Of a DNA stretch of 5,290 nucleotides, positions 1 to 3,998 are shown piece by piece (positions within the stretch are counted from its first letter, which is position 1; each line of letters starts with the position of its first letter). Source of the DNA: an uncultured Demequina sp. (GTDB taxonomy: Bacteria; Actinomycetota; Actinomycetes; Actinomycetales; Demequinaceae); the NCBI GenBank assembly GCA_937925595.1, contig CALALQ010000432.1:1-5290 (forward strand). The letters run 5' to 3'. Below the pieces are notes generated by a model. The model worked only from the letters and a program-made list of their open reading frames with translations, made no database searches and had not been told where the DNA came from. The position numbers were made by a program, and so were the translations under genes.

Positions 1-1
1 C

Positions 2-15
2 CGCTGAGCTCAGCG
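2..15. repeat. Perfect 14-bp palindrome before the first gene
   Basis: CGCTGAGCTCAGCG reads the same on both strands. As RNA it could form a 5-bp stem (CGCTG/CAGCG) with an AGCT loop, ending 3 nt before the AAGGAGA ribosome binding site of the gene at 31. It may be the tail of an upstream gene: one frame reads AELSD and stops with TAA at 18-20, overlapping the ribosome binding site, a common phage arrangement. There is no T-run, so it is not a convincing intrinsic terminator. An operator, an RNA hairpin modulating initiation, or chance are all possible. The window edge prevents judging the wider context. Confidence 0.4.
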
Positions 16-30
16 ACTAAGGAGAACACC

Positions 31-357
31 ATGCCCATCCAGTACCCGACGCTCATGGTCGAGGACAGCGGCTATGCCGCTCTCCTGCAAGGCCACAACC
101 TCCCGCTCGACGTCATCGAGGCTGCGGAAGCGGCGATGCTCGGCGAAGCCCCCGAAGGCTGGTTCCGCGAGACGCAGGAGGTACACTTCGCCTGGGTGCC
201 CCGCGTGAAGTGGTGCTCCCGCCACCCGTTCAGCGGCGGATGGTCCTGCGATCAGGAAGGCTTCTTCCACGGGCACTGGTTCGAGGTCCGCGAGAGCGCT
301 GACCCGACCAAGCACTTCACGATCGTCCGCCACACGGACCAGGAGCCTGACGCATAG
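31..357 (+). CDS. Hypothetical phage protein with possible Cys/His metal site
   Basis: This encodes 108 residues from ATG, preceded by a strong AAGGAGA ribosome binding site at 19-25 with a 5-nt spacer, which fixes the start. I do not recognise the family. The first 40 residues look helical and acidic (LPLDVIEAAEAAMLGEAPEG). The second half is rich in Trp, Phe, Cys and His: Cys62, His65, Cys73, His80 and His82 lie within about 20 residues (WCSRHPFSGGWSC, then FFHGHW), a spacing compatible with a small zinc site, although no named zinc finger matches. There is no signal peptide or membrane segment. The gene ends 8 nt before the start of the nucleotidyltransferase gene, so the two are probably co-transcribed and translationally coupled. 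It is confidently a gene; its function is unknown. Confidence 0.85.
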   Translation: MPIQYPTLMVEDSGYAALLQGHNLPLDVIEAAEAAMLGEAPEGWFRETQEVHFAWVPRVKWCSRHPFSGGWSCDQEGFFHGHWFEVRESADPTKHFTIVRHTDQEPDA

Positions 358-358
358 C

Positions 359-364
359 GGGAGG
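359..364 (+). promoter_or_regulatory. Ribosome binding site-like GGGAGG too close to the start
   Basis: GGGAGG ends 1 nt before the ATG at 366, where 5-9 nt is usual. An in-frame TGA at 348-350 with no start codon between it and 366 rules out an earlier start, and the next in-frame candidate (GTG at 396) lies 31 nt away from this motif. The upstream gene stops at 357, so initiation probably relies on ribosomes terminating there and re-initiating at 366. Confidence 0.5.
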
Positions 365-365
365 C

Positions 366-917
366 ATGACTCGCCGCCCCCGCCCGCCTGATGAGGTGAT
401 CTTCGAGACCGTGCACGGCTCCCGCCTGTACGGGTTCTCCCATGCCGGCTCCGACCATGACACGTTCACGGTGACGACCTCACGGTGGCCCCGCTCCCAG
501 CAGGTCATCGCCGGGGACGCCGACATGCTGACCGTCGGTGTCGGCCGGTTCGTCACCCTCGTCATGCAGGGCTCCCACCAGGCTGTGGAGGCGCTGTTCT
601 CGACGCAGAAGGTCTGGGGCAAGAACGCGGCGGCCGACCAGGTGCGCCCGATGCTGGAAGCGGTTCGGGTGACTGGGCCGGAGGTGGTCGCACGCTACCA
701 GCGGACCGTCAAGGCGTTCTGCTTCGGGAACTTCAAGAAACGCCGCCACGCGGTCCGCCTCGCCATGAACCTCGCAGCGCTCCGCCGCGACGGTGTCATG
801 GACCCGACACTCCCGGAATCCGACCGGGCTCTGGCGGCGGAGCTTGCCGAACACATGGAAGGCAGAGACCTTCTCGGCTACCTGTACGACCACATCGAGG
901 GCCGGCCTCTGCGCTGA
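366..917 (+). CDS. Predicted nucleotidyltransferase, pol-beta superfamily (RlaP/COG3541-like)
   Basis: The 183 residues carry the signature of a DNA polymerase beta-type nucleotidyltransferase. The nucleotide-binding GSRLYG (residues 18-23) is followed by SDHD (29-32), where Asp30 and Asp32 would bind the catalytic metals. A third carboxylate may be Asp51, Asp53 or Glu75; I cannot decide. QAVEALFS (72-79) and the basic helix FKKRRHAVRLAMNL (123-136) fit the RlaP-like family (PF10127/COG3541) seen in phages and in some bacterial RNA-repair operons. Known members transfer NMP from an NTP; the substrate here, possibly RNA or protein, cannot be read. From memory, family members are usually nearer 220-260 residues, so this looks like a compact version that ends soon after LLGYLYDHIEG. 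No RNA ligase or HEPN partner gene is recognisable beside it. Family confidence is good, substrate unknown. Confidence 0.85.
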   Translation: MTRRPRPPDEVIFETVHGSRLYGFSHAGSDHDTFTVTTSRWPRSQQVIAGDADMLTVGVGRFVTLVMQGSHQAVEALFSTQKVWGKNAAADQVRPMLEAVRVTGPEVVARYQRTVKAFCFGNFKKRRHAVRLAMNLAALRRDGVMDPTLPESDRALAAELAEHMEGRDLLGYLYDHIEGRPLR

Positions 918-943
918 CCCGAGAAACCGCCACCACTGCGCAT

Positions 944-947
944 GGAG
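944..947 (+). promoter_or_regulatory. Ribosome binding site of the DUF7455-like gene
   Basis: GGAG lies 5 nt before the ATG at 953, in the 35-nt gap after the nucleotidyltransferase gene. This supports 953 as the start. The longer open frame extending upstream from 485 in the same phase overlaps the nucleotidyltransferase and has shadow-like composition, so it is not part of this gene. Confidence 0.6.
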
Positions 948-952
948 TAATC

Positions 953-1213
953 ATGAGCACCACGACCGCAACAGCCCCCGCCCCCGCCCGCGAGACCATC
1001 TCCGAGTTCCGTCTGACCGCCGCTGACCGCTGTGACACCTGCCAGGCGCAGGCGTATGTCGAGGTGACCGTGGAAGGCTACAAGTCGGAGCTGCTGTTCT
1101 GCGCTCACCACTTCAAGAAGTACGAGGAGAAGCTCACCGAGCTCGACCCGAAGGTCCACGACGAGCGGGCCCGCCTGTTCGAGGAGCAGATCCGGAAGGA
1201 GATCAGTGCCTGA
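953..1213 (+). CDS. DUF7455-like small zinc-ribbon protein
   Basis: This 86-residue protein has an N-terminal Ala/Pro/Thr-rich tail (residues 1-15), then LTAADRCDTCQAQAYVEVTV and ELLFCAHH. This is the pattern of the DUF7455 family of small actinobacterial proteins, also found in actinophages. Cys27, Cys30, Cys50 and His52 or His53 would form one zinc site across a beta hairpin. The C-terminal third (about 54-86) is charged and helical. The biochemical role of the family is not known to me; a nucleic-acid or protein adaptor role is only a guess. The ATG follows GGAG by 5 nt. The TGA overlaps the next gene's GTG region by 8 nt. The strong resemblance to host chromosomal proteins suggests acquisition from an actinobacterial host. 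Confidence 0.82.
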   Translation: MSTTTATAPAPARETISEFRLTAADRCDTCQAQAYVEVTVEGYKSELLFCAHHFKKYEEKLTELDPKVHDERARLFEEQIRKEISA

Positions 1214-1559
1214 CACAGACGCGCCAATCAAGAAGGGCCTCACCGGCGACCAGGTCGAGTTCCTCGGCCAGGTCCTCACCGCGAACGCGAGCTGGTCCGC
1301 TTCCATCCACGAGCTCGCCCTCGACGGGCAGGAGCGCACCGCCGCCGAGTGGGCAGAACGCTACTCGAAGCTGGCGCACCGTCTGGACTTCATCCTCCGT
1401 GACGCCCACAAGTGGGACCGGGAGACGGAGCTGTTCGACCGTCTCTGCAACACCCTCGACGCTCAGGGCTTCTACCCGGAGTTCGCCGACGAGAGTGTCG
1501 CCCGGTACCGTGAGCGTCTCGCTGAGCGTGAGGCGGAGAAGGCGAAGGCCGCCGCGTGA
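1206..1559 (+). CDS. Hypothetical helical phage protein
   Basis: The gene encodes 117 residues from GTG at 1206, preceded by AAGGAGA (1196-1202) inside the end of the upstream gene, and it overlaps that gene by 8 nt. The family is not recognised. The chain looks almost wholly alpha-helical: LTGDQVEFLGQVLTANASWSA, then helices around AEWAERYSKLAHRLDFIL and ETELFDRLCNTLDAQGF, and a highly charged Ala/Glu/Lys/Arg tail (about 97-117). One Cys is present and no membrane segment. It overlaps the following gene by GTGA. A small DNA-associated or adaptor protein would fit the composition, but nothing specific supports that. Confidence 0.82.
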   Translation: MPDTDAPIKKGLTGDQVEFLGQVLTANASWSASIHELALDGQERTAAEWAERYSKLAHRLDFILRDAHKWDRETELFDRLCNTLDAQGFYPEFADESVARYRERLAEREAEKAKAAA

Positions 1560-2071
1560 GCCGCGTTGACACCGCTGACGGCGACGCCGCGTACGACGCG
1601 ATCGAGCGCGCCCGCGACACAATCCACGCGCACCTTCGCGAGTTCGTCGGCGCGACCACCGTCCCCGAGGCTCTCGTCCGCGACCTTCTGACGGCGGTGT
1701 CGGAGCGGAACCTCAACATCATCCGCGACACCGTCTTCCGTGAGGGCGCCGAAGCGTTCCGGGCCGAGCTCGGCAGCTTCGACTACCACCCGCAGTCCTG
1801 CGGTATGCACAATCCGTACGAACTCCTCGCCCAGCTCCCCGCGTCCCCCGTGGTCGCCGCCGTCCAGTGGGAGGGCGTGCCCGGACCAGTCCTGCGCCTG
1901 CTCGCCGGTCCTGACGGCCGCACGTTCGGGTTCGGGCATGGGCGGGGTGCCTCGACCGTGTTCGGGTCCGCGCGCGGTGACGTCGAGGTCTTCCACGGTC
2001 AGTGGGTTGCCCTGCACAAGGACGGCCAGGTCTCGGTTCGAGACGACATGCCGCCCGGCATAGACGCATAG
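1556..2071 (+). CDS. Hypothetical phage protein
   Basis: This 171-residue product starts at GTG 1556 within a GTGA overlap; GAAGG at 1544-1548 gives a weak ribosome binding site with a 7-nt spacer. The N-terminal 70 residues are helical and charged (AAYDAIERARDTIHAHLREFVG, then RDLLTAVSERNLNIIRDTVF). The C-terminal half, from about residue 75, looks beta-rich with many Gly and aromatic residues (SPVVAAVQWEGVPGPVLRLL, GRTFGFGHGRGASTVFG, GQWVALHKDGQVSV), suggesting a two-domain protein. No catalytic motif is recognised. It is followed by a 27-nt gap and a strong ribosome binding site, so the next gene initiates independently. Clearly coding, function unknown. Confidence 0.82.
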   Translation: MSRVDTADGDAAYDAIERARDTIHAHLREFVGATTVPEALVRDLLTAVSERNLNIIRDTVFREGAEAFRAELGSFDYHPQSCGMHNPYELLAQLPASPVVAAVQWEGVPGPVLRLLAGPDGRTFGFGHGRGASTVFGSARGDVEVFHGQWVALHKDGQVSVRDDMPPGIDA

Positions 2072-2086
2072 GAGAGCCACCGACCC

Positions 2087-2092
2087 AGGAGG
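2087..2092 (+). promoter_or_regulatory. Strong ribosome binding site AGGAGG
   Basis: The full consensus AGGAGG lies 6 nt before the ATG at 2099. It fixes the start of the next gene and is one of the strongest sites in the window. A weak 4-bp CAGG/CCTG pairing (2086-2089 with 2095-2098) could partly sequester it. Confidence 0.75.
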
Positions 2093-2098
2093 CCCCTG

Positions 2099-2434
2099 AT
2101 GCTTGAACTCGTCACCGAAGTCCTCGTCCTCCCCGACGGGATGGAGATCGACGATGACGAACGCCGTGACTTCGCCCTCACCGTCCGCTGGCGTGGGCCT
2201 CGCGGCGACACCGGCCGTGGCGGGTACGCAGTCATGCACGGCAACCGTCACGTCTCCCGGAAGGGGAACTGGCGGTACGAGCCGGAACCTCACCTGCAAC
2301 GGCACTACCGGTGGGAGAACCTCGACGACGCCATCGCGCTCGCGCGGTCAATCGTGAACACCGTCAAGGTGCACGGTCGAACGTGGGCTGAGTGGGGGCA
2401 GTGGCGAGGCGAACGACGGGAAGCCGGCGAATGA
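2099..2434 (+). CDS. Hypothetical phage protein
   Basis: This encodes 111 residues. The N-terminus is acidic (TEVLVLPDGMEIDDDERRD), the middle looks like a small beta domain (FALTVRWRGPRG, GRGGYAVMHGNRHVSRKGNWRYEP), and a helix follows (LDDAIALARSIVNTVKVHG) before a Trp/Arg-rich end (WAEWGQWRGERREAGE). The pattern of GRGGYAV, then a basic strand, then an ENLDDAIALA-type helix is common in small actinophage hypotheticals of unknown function. The TGA overlaps an ATG (ATGA, 2431-2434), as if another coupled gene should begin here, but the frame from that ATG ends after 19 codons (see the broken element that follows). No catalytic residues are recognised. Confidence 0.82.
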   Translation: MLELVTEVLVLPDGMEIDDDERRDFALTVRWRGPRGDTGRGGYAVMHGNRHVSRKGNWRYEPEPHLQRHYRWENLDDAIALARSIVNTVKVHGRTWAEWGQWRGERREAGE

Positions 2435-2436
2435 CG

Positions 2437-2480
2437 CTCGTGCGACGGTCCCGCGCACCCGTACTCGCCGGGGTGGTGCC
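2437..2480 (+). repeat. Direct repeat copy 1 (partner 100 bp downstream)
   Basis: This pairs with 2537-2580 at an offset of exactly 100 bp. The core 2444-2463 (GACGGTCCCGCGCACCCGTA) differs from its partner at one base, and the last seven bases TGGTGCC are identical. Read as codons, the core difference is synonymous (GCG/GCC, Ala), and both copies specify DGPAHPxxPxWC. This suggests duplication of a coding unit rather than of a regulatory site. Confidence 0.6.
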
Positions 2481-2487
2481 CTGCACC
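2475..2487 (+). other. Small hairpin in the gene-free gap
   Basis: GGTGC (2475-2479) and GCACC (2483-2487) can pair around a CCT loop. It is short and has no T-run, so a terminator role is not supported. Confidence 0.2.
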
Positions 2488-2497
2488 TGAGCTGCCC

Positions 2498-2511
2498 CGC
2501 GTCCCGACGCG
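2498..2511 (+). other. Small GC hairpin in the gene-free gap
   Basis: CGCGT (2498-2502) and ACGCG (2507-2511) can form a 5-bp stem around CCCG. It lies between the two direct repeat copies. Without a following U-tract it is at most a weak structural element. Confidence 0.25.
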
Positions 2512-2536
2512 CACCGCCCCCCTCGGAGGGCCTGTA

Positions 2537-2580
2537 CTCCCGTGACGGTCCCGCCCACCCGTAGGACCCGAGCTGGTGCC
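2537..2580 (+). repeat. Direct repeat copy 2, with in-frame TAG
   Basis: This is the partner of 2437-2480. Relative to copy 1, the first Cys codon TGC is replaced by CGT (Arg) and the Tyr codon TAC by TAG (stop, 2562-2564), while CCG, TGG and TGC further on are kept. This copy therefore looks more decayed. Its reading frame is shifted by one relative to copy 1, as expected for a 100-bp offset. Confidence 0.6.
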
Positions 2581-2606
2581 GGCCTCGAACGGTCGGCGGC
2601 CGCACC

Positions 2607-2618
2607 GTCCATTTGGAC
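2607..2618. promoter_or_regulatory. 12-bp inverted repeat GTCCA-TT-TGGAC
   Basis: The half-sites GTCCA and TGGAC are perfect and separated by TT. The repeat sits about 70 bp upstream of the ATG at 2690, in a locally AT-richer stretch. TTGGAC (2613-2618) also resembles a -35 hexamer, but no convincing -10 is found 16-18 nt downstream. A small operator is possible. The same bases also fall within the HLDITIY-like decayed frame, so the palindrome could be chance. Confidence 0.3.
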
Positions 2619-2680
2619 ATCACCATCTACTGACCGCGGAAACCACGATCCGCTGCGCATGGATGTAGCGACCGCCCTCG

Positions 2681-2686
2681 AGGAGA
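2681..2686 (+). promoter_or_regulatory. Ribosome binding site of the gene at 2690
   Basis: AGGAGA lies 3 nt before the ATG (4 nt from GGAG). It fixes the start of the first intact gene after the 255-bp gap; the short ATG-initiated frame at 2659 has no such site. Confidence 0.65.
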
Positions 2687-2689
2687 CCC

Positions 2690-3031
2690 ATGCCCATTCA
2701 CCGTGACGACATCATCGTCGGCAAGCCCATCACCATCCACGGTGAGGTGCTCGCGTTCCATGAGCCGGCCGAGCACGAGCGCGCCATCAGCGCCCGACCC
2801 CTCGCCGATGACGAAGCGATCGTCAGCCTCCGCGTGAAGCTCGGGCAGCCCGACCCCGAGGGTCTGATGCGGGGCAAGGACTTCGCCATCCAGACGATGA
2901 CCCCCGCCTACGCGGCGTGGGTGGTTAGCAACTCCAAGACGGTCCGCGGCCGCCTCGAAGACTTCGTGGACGGTGAGACCGCGCAGGTACTCCTGGCACA
3001 CTTCCACATCTCCGAGAAGGAGGACCGATGA
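2690..3031 (+). CDS. Hypothetical phage protein
   Basis: The gene encodes 113 residues with a clear AGGAGA site upstream. The protein begins MPIHRDDIIVGKPITIHGEV and appears to be a mixed alpha/beta soluble protein: N-terminal strands with hydrophobic Ile/Val runs, a central DEAIVSLRVKLGQPDPEGLM segment, an AYAAWVVSNSKTVRGRLEDFV helix, and an acidic end (HFHISEKEDR). There are no Cys residues and no membrane segment. No family is recognised. The stop overlaps the ATG of the next gene in ATGA, so the two are coupled. It may be the first gene of a new expression unit after the gap at 2435-2689. Confidence 0.82.
   Translation: MPIHRDDIIVGKPITIHGEVLAFHEPAEHERAISARPLADDEAIVSLRVKLGQPDPEGLMRGKDFAIQTMTPAYAAWVVSNSKTVRGRLEDFVDGETAQVLLAHFHISEKEDR
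3017..3023 (+). promoter_or_regulatory. Ribosome binding site AAGGAGG of the gene at 3028
   Basis: The near-perfect AAGGAGG, 4 nt before the ATG inside the upstream gene's end, supports 3028 as a real start in spite of the gene's damaged reading frame. Confidence 0.7.
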
Positions 3032-3341
3032 GCTGCGCCTGTGACGCCCTTTCGCCCGGTGAGGTGTACGGCAAGTGCGTCCTCGACTTCCCGCACCCCG
3101 GCGAGGACCACATCGACGCGCACTCGCACACTTGGGCGCGTTCCCGGCACGGTGACCCGGGCCACATCATCGACGTCGCCCTCGACATGGAAAGCGGGTC
3201 CACGGGTGCGGGCAGTGTGGGATCTCCGAGCGGATGCACCGCATCCTCACCCACGACTTCGTCGAACCCAGCCCCGAGCAGGTCGCTGAGCGAACCCGTC
3301 TTGCCCGCTTGCGGAACGAGGAGAGGATCGCACATGGCTAA
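3028..3341 (+). CDS. Cys/His-rich small protein gene, apparently frameshifted
   Basis: The frame from ATG 3028 encodes a Cys/His-rich start (Cys3, Cys5, Cys17, then FPHPGEDHIDAHSHTW) and looks natural to about DVALDME (residue 55). It then turns into low-complexity Ser/Gly/Pro. From about 3192 the -1 frame takes over with natural protein: KRVHGCGQCGISERMHRIL, THDFVEPSPEQVAERTRLAR and LRNEERIAHG, stopping at TAA 3339-3341. That stop overlaps the next ATG (3334) by 8 nt, the same overlap found at 1206 and 4428. Spanning 314 nt, the gene needs one more base to give 105 codons (104 residues). The product would be a CxxC zinc-type protein with an actinophage-like HDFVEP...R...R tail. A sequencing deletion or true mutation is likelier than programmed slippage, because no canonical slippery heptamer is present. 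Confidence 0.7.
3321..3327 (+). promoter_or_regulatory. Ribosome binding site deciding the start at 3334
   Basis: GAGAGGA ends 6 nt before the ATG at 3334, with GAGGAG just upstream. This argues that the winged-helix gene starts at 3334 and is not the C-terminal part of the longer frame that begins at 3028. Confidence 0.65.
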
Positions 3342-3783
3342 GAAGGACCGCCTGCTGACCGACGCGCAGCGTCGCGCCCTCGAAACGATCGCCGAGTTCG
3401 GTGACCGGGGCGCGACCGGACGCCAGCTCGCTCAGAAGCTCTGGCCGGACTCCCCCGCCTGGGAGAAGACGACCCGCTCCCGCCCTGGGTTCCAGGGCTC
3501 GAAGGGCGGGACGATGCCAATGAAGGGCGCCCGCGCCGCCCGCGCTCTCGCTGATCTCGGCCTCGTGCTCGTGGAGTACAACGACGTCCACCAGCCGTTC
3601 TTCTCCCTGTCCACTGCCGGGAAGCGCGCCCTTGACCTTCCCGCTGACGCGGAACTGACCGAGAGTCAGCGTGACTACTTCGACACGCTCCGCCGCATCG
3701 ACCCGAGCCCCGAGATGAGCCGGCACATCGACCGTGCCACAGACTCCCTCATCCGACGCAAGAAGCCGGGAGCCGCATCGTGA
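3334..3783 (+). CDS. Winged helix-turn-helix phage protein
   Basis: This 149-residue product opens MAKKDRLLTDAQRRALETIA, and residues 9-100 fit a winged-helix fold. Helix 1 is DAQRRALETIAEFG, GATGRQLAQKLWP (26-38) is the likely helix-turn, ARAARALADLGLVLVEY (66-82) is the recognition helix running into a strand, and FFSLSTAGKRAL (89-100) is the wing and following helix. The stretch WEKTTRSRPGFQGSKGGTMP between helices is basic and may contact DNA. A C-terminal helical extension (105-149) ends in a basic RRKKPGAAS. It is likely a DNA-binding protein, perhaps a phage regulator; the target is unknown. The open frame continues upstream to 3028, but the ribosome binding site, protein composition and 8-nt overlap favour 3334. 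It overlaps the next gene by GTGA. Confidence 0.8.
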   Translation: MAKKDRLLTDAQRRALETIAEFGDRGATGRQLAQKLWPDSPAWEKTTRSRPGFQGSKGGTMPMKGARAARALADLGLVLVEYNDVHQPFFSLSTAGKRALDLPADAELTESQRDYFDTLRRIDPSPEMSRHIDRATDSLIRRKKPGAAS

Positions 3784-3998
3784 CCGCCGAGCTCACACCC
3801 CGGCAGCGCCGCCAGGTGAACCTGGCTATCGGGCACCTTGGCCGCGCGATGAAGGCGCTCCAACGGGCAGACCTCCCATTGCCTCCGCCGTCTCTTGGCA
3901 CCAGTCCGTTCTACGACCTGGACCGTGGTGTGCGTCTTGTCGGGGAGGCGTCTGACGCGCTCATCGACGGCATGGAGCAGCTGGATGGTGCACTGTGA
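3780..3998 (+). CDS. Short helical hypothetical protein
   Basis: The gene encodes 72 residues from GTG 3780 in a GTGA overlap, with GGGAG (3768-3772) 7 nt upstream. The N-terminal half is a basic amphipathic helix (PRQRRQVNLAIGHLGRAMKAL), followed by a Pro-rich turn (LPLPPPSLGTSPFYD) and a second helix (LDRGVRLVGEASDALIDGME). The shape is a helical hairpin. There are no Cys residues and no membrane segment. The family is not recognised. Its place directly behind a winged-helix gene with translational coupling hints at joint expression, but not at a specific role. Confidence 0.75.
   Translation: MTAELTPRQRRQVNLAIGHLGRAMKALQRADLPLPPPSLGTSPFYDLDRGVRLVGEASDALIDGMEQLDGAL

Larger units (their letters stand above)
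2435..2633 (+). pseudogene. Probable decayed small Cys/His-rich gene
   Basis: No intact gene lies here, yet two frames look coding. From 2435, in the frame of the preceding gene but after its stop, the sequence reads RSCDGPAHPYSPGWCPAPEL and runs to a TGA at 2543. In another frame the sequence reads SEGLYSRDGPAHP, then TAG at 2562, then DPSWCRP and onward to GRTVHLDITIY with TGA at 2631. Neither frame has a start codon. The ATG at 2431, overlapping the previous stop, is in the third frame (MTLVRRS, ending at 2490); one extra base after it would bring CDGPAHP into frame. I infer one or two small zinc-knuckle genes disabled by indels and a nonsense change. Sequencing error, or a non-coding role with chance peptides, remain alternatives. 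Confidence 0.45.

Noticed and set aside
942..950. ATG-GAG-TAA minimal open frame as an upstream regulatory frame
   Set aside because: It coincides with the GGAG ribosome binding site of the next gene and is most simply chance.
485..952. N-terminal extension of the DUF7455-like protein
   Set aside because: It overlaps the nucleotidyltransferase gene over most of its length, is Arg/Pro/Gly-rich shadow sequence, and a ribosome binding site precedes ATG 953.
1566..1597. Promoter with a perfect TTGACA at 1566-1571
   Set aside because: The nearest -10-like hexamer (TACGAC) is 20 nt away and weak, and the site lies inside a coupled coding region.
1472..2305. Long reverse-strand open frame (277 codons)
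   Set aside because: It lies antisense to genes with good starts and ribosome binding sites, and its composition is the Val/Arg/Gly-rich shadow typical of high-GC DNA.
2431..2490. 19-codon gene from the ATG overlapping the previous stop
   Set aside because: It is very short and Arg-rich with no motif; the neighbouring frame carries the recognisable Cys/His peptide.
2521..2531. CCCTCGGAGGG palindrome as terminator
   Set aside because: As a hairpin the loop would be very small, the stem is short and there is no T-run.
2542..2567. Promoter from GTGACG and TAGGAC
   Set aside because: The spacing of 14 nt is too short for a vegetative promoter, and the bases are explained by the direct repeat.
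2659..2706. Small gene from ATG at 2659
   Set aside because: It has only about 15 codons, overlaps the well-supported start at 2690, and has no ribosome binding site.
3028..3783. Single 251-residue gene joining the Cys/His-rich start to the winged-helix protein
   Set aside because: The middle third is low-complexity and out-of-frame in character, while the -1 frame is clearly protein-like there. A good ribosome binding site precedes ATG 3334.
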